Positions 61,397 to 64,000 of a DNA stretch of 64,000 nt are shown here, in pieces. The stretch covers positions 62,001 to 126,000 of the forward strand of contig NZ_LHVO01000064.1 of assembly GCF_001269925.1 (NCBI RefSeq). The letters run 5' to 3'. The notes beneath the pieces are model-generated. The model ran no database searches, had not been told where the DNA came from, and saw only the letters and a program-made list of their open reading frames with translations. The number at the start of each line of letters is the position of its first letter. The first letter of the stretch is position 1. Source of the stretch: Pseudomonas sp. MIACH (lineage in GTDB: Bacteria; Pseudomonadota; Gammaproteobacteria; Pseudomonadales; Pseudomonadaceae). The position numbers were made by a program, and so were the translations under genes.

Positions 61397-61840
61397 ATGT
61401 CCCTGTCCAGTGTTTTCAATATTGCCGGCAGTGGCATGAGCGCGCAGACCACGCGCTTGAACACCGTCGCCAGTAACATCGCCAACGCCGAGACCGTGTC
61501 TTCGAGCATTGACCAGACCTACCGCGCCCGTCACCCGGTGTTCGCCACCATGTTCCAGGGCGGCCAGAACGGCGGCAGCGATTCGCTGTTCCAGGATCAG
61601 GGCGAAGCGGGCAAAGGTGTGCAGGTGCTCGGCGTCGTCGAAGACCAGAGCAACCTCGAAGCCCGTTACGAGCCGAACCATCCAGCCGCGAACGAAAAGG
61701 GTTATGTCTACTACCCGAACGTCAACGTGGTTGAGGAAATGGCCGACATGATTTCCGCCAGCCGCTCGTTCCAGACCAACGCGGAAATGATGAACACCGC
61801 CAAAACCATGATGCAGAAGGTCCTGACCCTGGGTCAGTGA
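61397..61840 (+). CDS. flgC: Flagellar basal-body rod protein FlgC
   Basis: 147 residues. ASNIANAETVSSS near 26-38 is the rod signature, YYPNVNVVEEMADMISASRSFQTNAEM near 108-134 the C-terminal one (key NVNVVEEMADMI). It joins FlgB and FlgF in the proximal rod. GGAGAGTAAGCC precedes the ATG. 16 bases lie before flgD. Confidence 0.96.
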   Translation: MSLSSVFNIAGSGMSAQTTRLNTVASNIANAETVSSSIDQTYRARHPVFATMFQGGQNGGSDSLFQDQGEAGKGVQVLGVVEDQSNLEARYEPNHPAANEKGYVYYPNVNVVEEMADMISASRSFQTNAEMMNTAKTMMQKVLTLGQ

Positions 61841-61856
61841 TAAGGGGCACCGAATA

Positions 61857-62576
61857 ATGGCCATTGTTGATACGTCAACCAACACTGCGGTCCAGGACCT
61901 GTTCAACAGCAAGGTCAGCACTGCAACGAACAATGTGGCAAGTACTGCCTCCGCCGCCACTGGCAATCAGTCGCTGGGCAAAGATGCATTCCTGCAACTG
62001 CTGGTGACTCAGCTGAAAAACCAAAACCCGCTGTCGCCTCAGGACAACGGCGCGTTCGTTGCTCAACTGGCGCAGTTCAGCAGCCTGGAAGGCATCAACA
62101 CCCTGAACGACTCGGTGAATGCGATCTCCAGTAACTTCAGCTCGTCGCAAGCGCTGCAGGCGTCGTCGCTGGTAGGGCGCTCGATCATCACCCAGACCGA
62201 CAAGGCCCTGGTGGATACGAGCAAGAGCATGACCGGTTCGGTGGCGGTGACGGCGGCGACGGGTAACGTTTCCATCAAGATCACCGACAAAGACGGCATT
62301 GTGGTACGCACCATCGATATGGGTGCCCAGAGCGCGGGTAACTCCGACTTCATCTGGGATGGCAAGAACGACAAGGGTGAAGTGGCCCCCGCAGGCACCT
62401 ACACCTTCGCGGCCACCACCAAGAATGACAAGGGTGACTCGGTTGCCCTGGCAACTTCGCTGCCGGCAACAGTAACCAGCGTGACGTTGAGCAAGACCGG
62501 CGGCGAAATGCTGCTGAACCTTGCCGGTGGCATGGGCAGCGTCAAGCTGTCGCAAATTCAGACTATCGGTACATAG
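61857..62576 (+). CDS. flgD: Flagellar hook capping protein FlgD
   Basis: 239 residues. The N-terminal signature LGKDAFLQLLVTQLKNQNPLSP (about 40-61, key FLQLLVTQLKNQNP) is followed by the FLG-like beta domain (about 110-200; FIWDGKNDKGEVAPAGTYTF). It forms the temporary cap that lets FlgE assemble into the hook. 31 bases separate it from flgE. Confidence 0.96.
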   Translation: MAIVDTSTNTAVQDLFNSKVSTATNNVASTASAATGNQSLGKDAFLQLLVTQLKNQNPLSPQDNGAFVAQLAQFSSLEGINTLNDSVNAISSNFSSSQALQASSLVGRSIITQTDKALVDTSKSMTGSVAVTAATGNVSIKITDKDGIVVRTIDMGAQSAGNSDFIWDGKNDKGEVAPAGTYTFAATTKNDKGDSVALATSLPATVTSVTLSKTGGEMLLNLAGGMGSVKLSQIQTIGT

Positions 62577-62607
62577 AGCCGGCTAAATACGGCAGAGGGA
62601 GAGAAAC

Positions 62608-63912
62608 ATGTCTTTTAATATCGGCCTTAGCGGCCTCTATGCGGCCAACAAACAACTGGACGTGACCGGCAACAACATCGCCAACGTCGCGACCACTGGC
62701 TTCAAATCGTCCCGTGCGGAATTCGCCGACATCTACGCCGCGTCCAAGCTGGGCACCGGCCAGAACAGCATCGGCAACGGCGTGAACCTGGCGGCTGTGT
62801 CCCAGCAGTTCACCCAGGGTGACGTCAACAACAGCGGCGGCGTGCTGGACATGGCGATCCAGGGCGGTGGCTTCTTCGTGCAGAAGGGCAGCGACGGCTC
62901 CCTGGAATACACCCGTAGCGGTGCTTTCCGTGCCGACAAAGATGGCTATATCACCAACAACACCGGCACCTCGCGCCTGCAAGGCTATGCGGCGGATGAA
63001 GATGGCAAGATCATCAAGGGCGGCTTGACCGACCTGCAACTGAACCTGTCGTACCTGCCGCCGAAGGCGTCCACCAAAGTCGACTCCACCAGTAACCTGA
63101 ACTCGTCGGAGCCGGTGATCAACCAGACCACCAAGCCGTTCGACCCAACCGATACCACCACCTTCACCACCCAGTACAGCACCACCTTGTACGACTCCCA
63201 GGGCAACTCGCACTCGATGGTGCAGTACATGGTGAAAACTGACGCCAATGAGTGGAACGCCTACACGTTGATCGACGGCCGTAACCTGGATGGCTCCAAG
63301 CCGACCACGACGGGCATCACTGCTCCCGTGCCATCCACCATTACCTTCGATGGTGCCGGCAAGCTCAAGGATGTCGTGACAGGCGGGGTGAGCAGCAAGA
63401 CCCTCACGCTCACCGGTTGGATCCCAGGTTCGGTGACCGACGGTGTTTGGACGCCAAATGAAGCCACTGCAGGGCCTATTGCCGTCAACATGGGCAATAT
63501 CACCCAGTACAACTCGGCCAGCTACCGCAACCCGCCGACCACCGACGGCTACGCCACTGGCCAGATCACCGGCCTGAAAATCGACGGCAGTGGTGTACTG
63601 TTCGCCACGTTCAGCAACCAGCAGAGCAAGGCCATTGGCCAAATCTCCCTGGCCAGCTTCAACAACGAACAGGGCCTGCAGCCTGCAGGTGGGACCAGCT
63701 GGAGAGAGACTTTCGCTTCGGGTCAGCCAGGTTACGACACCCCGCAAGCCGGGACCCTGGGTTCGATCGTGGCCAACTCCCTGGAGAACTCCAACGTCAA
63801 CCTGACCAATGAGCTGGTGGACCTGATCAAGGCCCAGAGCAACTACCAGGCGAACGCCAAGACCATCTCTACCCAGAGCACCATCATGCAGACCATCATT
63901 CAGATGACCTGA
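62608..63912 (+). CDS. flgE: Flagellar hook protein FlgE
   Basis: 434 residues. The N-terminus MSFNIGLSGLYAANKQLDVTGNNIANVATTGFKSSRAEF (key TGNNIANVATTGFKSS) and the C-terminus (NLTNELVDLIKAQSNYQANAKTI) are the conserved axial ends; the middle, with a D1/D2 domain (YTLIDGRNLDG), varies between species. It is the subunit of the hook. GAGGGAGAGAAAC precedes the ATG. Last gene of this unit; a terminator follows. Confidence 0.97.
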   Translation: MSFNIGLSGLYAANKQLDVTGNNIANVATTGFKSSRAEFADIYAASKLGTGQNSIGNGVNLAAVSQQFTQGDVNNSGGVLDMAIQGGGFFVQKGSDGSLEYTRSGAFRADKDGYITNNTGTSRLQGYAADEDGKIIKGGLTDLQLNLSYLPPKASTKVDSTSNLNSSEPVINQTTKPFDPTDTTTFTTQYSTTLYDSQGNSHSMVQYMVKTDANEWNAYTLIDGRNLDGSKPTTTGITAPVPSTITFDGAGKLKDVVTGGVSSKTLTLTGWIPGSVTDGVWTPNEATAGPIAVNMGNITQYNSASYRNPPTTDGYATGQITGLKIDGSGVLFATFSNQQSKAIGQISLASFNNEQGLQPAGGTSWRETFASGQPGYDTPQAGTLGSIVANSLENSNVNLTNELVDLIKAQSNYQANAKTISTQSTIMQTIIQMT

Positions 63913-63931
63913 TGCGGTAGCGCTGCACAAG

Positions 63932-63959
63932 AAGCCCCTCGAGAGAGGGGCTTTTTTTT
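63932..63959 (+). terminator. Terminator after flgE
   Basis: AAGCCCCTC / GAGGGGCTT with loop GAGA and a T run, 20 bases after the flgE stop. It suggests that flgF onward has its own promoter. Confidence 0.92.
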
Positions 63960-64000
63960 GGGCGGCAACATGAGGCGTACAGATAACTCGGTCCACGGTG

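Overview
The window is a chromosomal segment of a Pseudomonas, most likely of the P. fluorescens group. The evidence is the pairing of amrZ and rsmA, the aotJQMOP-argR-aruCFGDBE arginine cluster with ArgR boxes of Pseudomonas type, the alaS-lysC-rsmA-tRNA order, the flgN-flgM-flgA / cheV-cheR-flgBCDE flagellar layout with an RpoN promoter, generally GC-rich codon use, and several families of REP-type palindromic repeats between genes. All identifications come from reading the sequence; no database search was run.

Layout. 1-2.3 kb: 5-oxoprolinase genes pxpA (3' end), pxpB, pxpC. 2.4-5.3 kb: phosphate transporter pitA and a CorA/ZntB-type transporter. 5.6-8.4 kb: a chemoreceptor gene broken by an in-frame stop, convergent with a GAF histidine kinase. 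8.6-10.7 kb: PepSY protein, periplasmic glpQ and a small gene with a structured leader. 10.8-12.8 kb: a divergent LysR / glutamine-amidotransferase-like / monooxygenase-like module. 12.8-16.9 kb: DUF1003 protein, a PAS-PAS chemoreceptor of BdlA type, a MASE2 diguanylate cyclase and a TetR regulator. 17-21.2 kb: MBL-fold hydrolase, an amidase-tail-like protein, a complete amidase, and a P-loop kinase. 21.2-25.1 kb is the most accessory-looking part: an XRE regulator behind a LexA-like box, a protein with a CoiA-like zinc motif, a LysR remnant, a HAD-IB hydrolase, an HNH nuclease and a BRO-N protein. 25.4-29.9 kb: nrdB, a DUF2790 secreted protein and acs. 30.4-43.9 kb: arginine/ornithine uptake (aotJQMOP), its regulator argR, and the arginine succinyltransferase (AST) pathway (aruC, F, G, D, B, a small gene, E). 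44-46 kb: riboflavin synthesis gene ribH under an FMN riboswitch, then threonine aldolase. 46-51 kb: alaS, lysC, rsmA, tRNA-Ser and two identical tRNA-Arg. 51-56 kb: mgtE, amrZ, two small membrane genes, tRNA-Arg(CCT) and an MFS transporter. 56-64 kb: ycgR, flgN, flgM, flgA (minus) and cheV, cheR, flgB, C, D, E (plus).

How the genes work together. ArgR is expected to sense arginine and drive both uptake and the AST pathway, which yields succinate and glutamate. AmrZ, RsmA, YcgR, the diguanylate cyclase and the BdlA-like receptor all bear on the switch between motility and biofilm. The flagellar promoters fit the usual hierarchy, with RpoN for the rod/hook operon and FliA for flgM.

Points most worth a second look: an internal start in lysC predicted to make a separate regulatory subunit; REPIN-like elements placed at three points in the aru operon; a LexA-like box in the promoter of the XRE gene; the LysR/amidotransferase/monooxygenase module; the orphan amidase-tail paralog; and the nonsense codon in the chemoreceptor. 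I did not find a clearly new multi-gene system. The closest candidates are the 10.8-12.8 kb and 21.2-22.9 kb modules.
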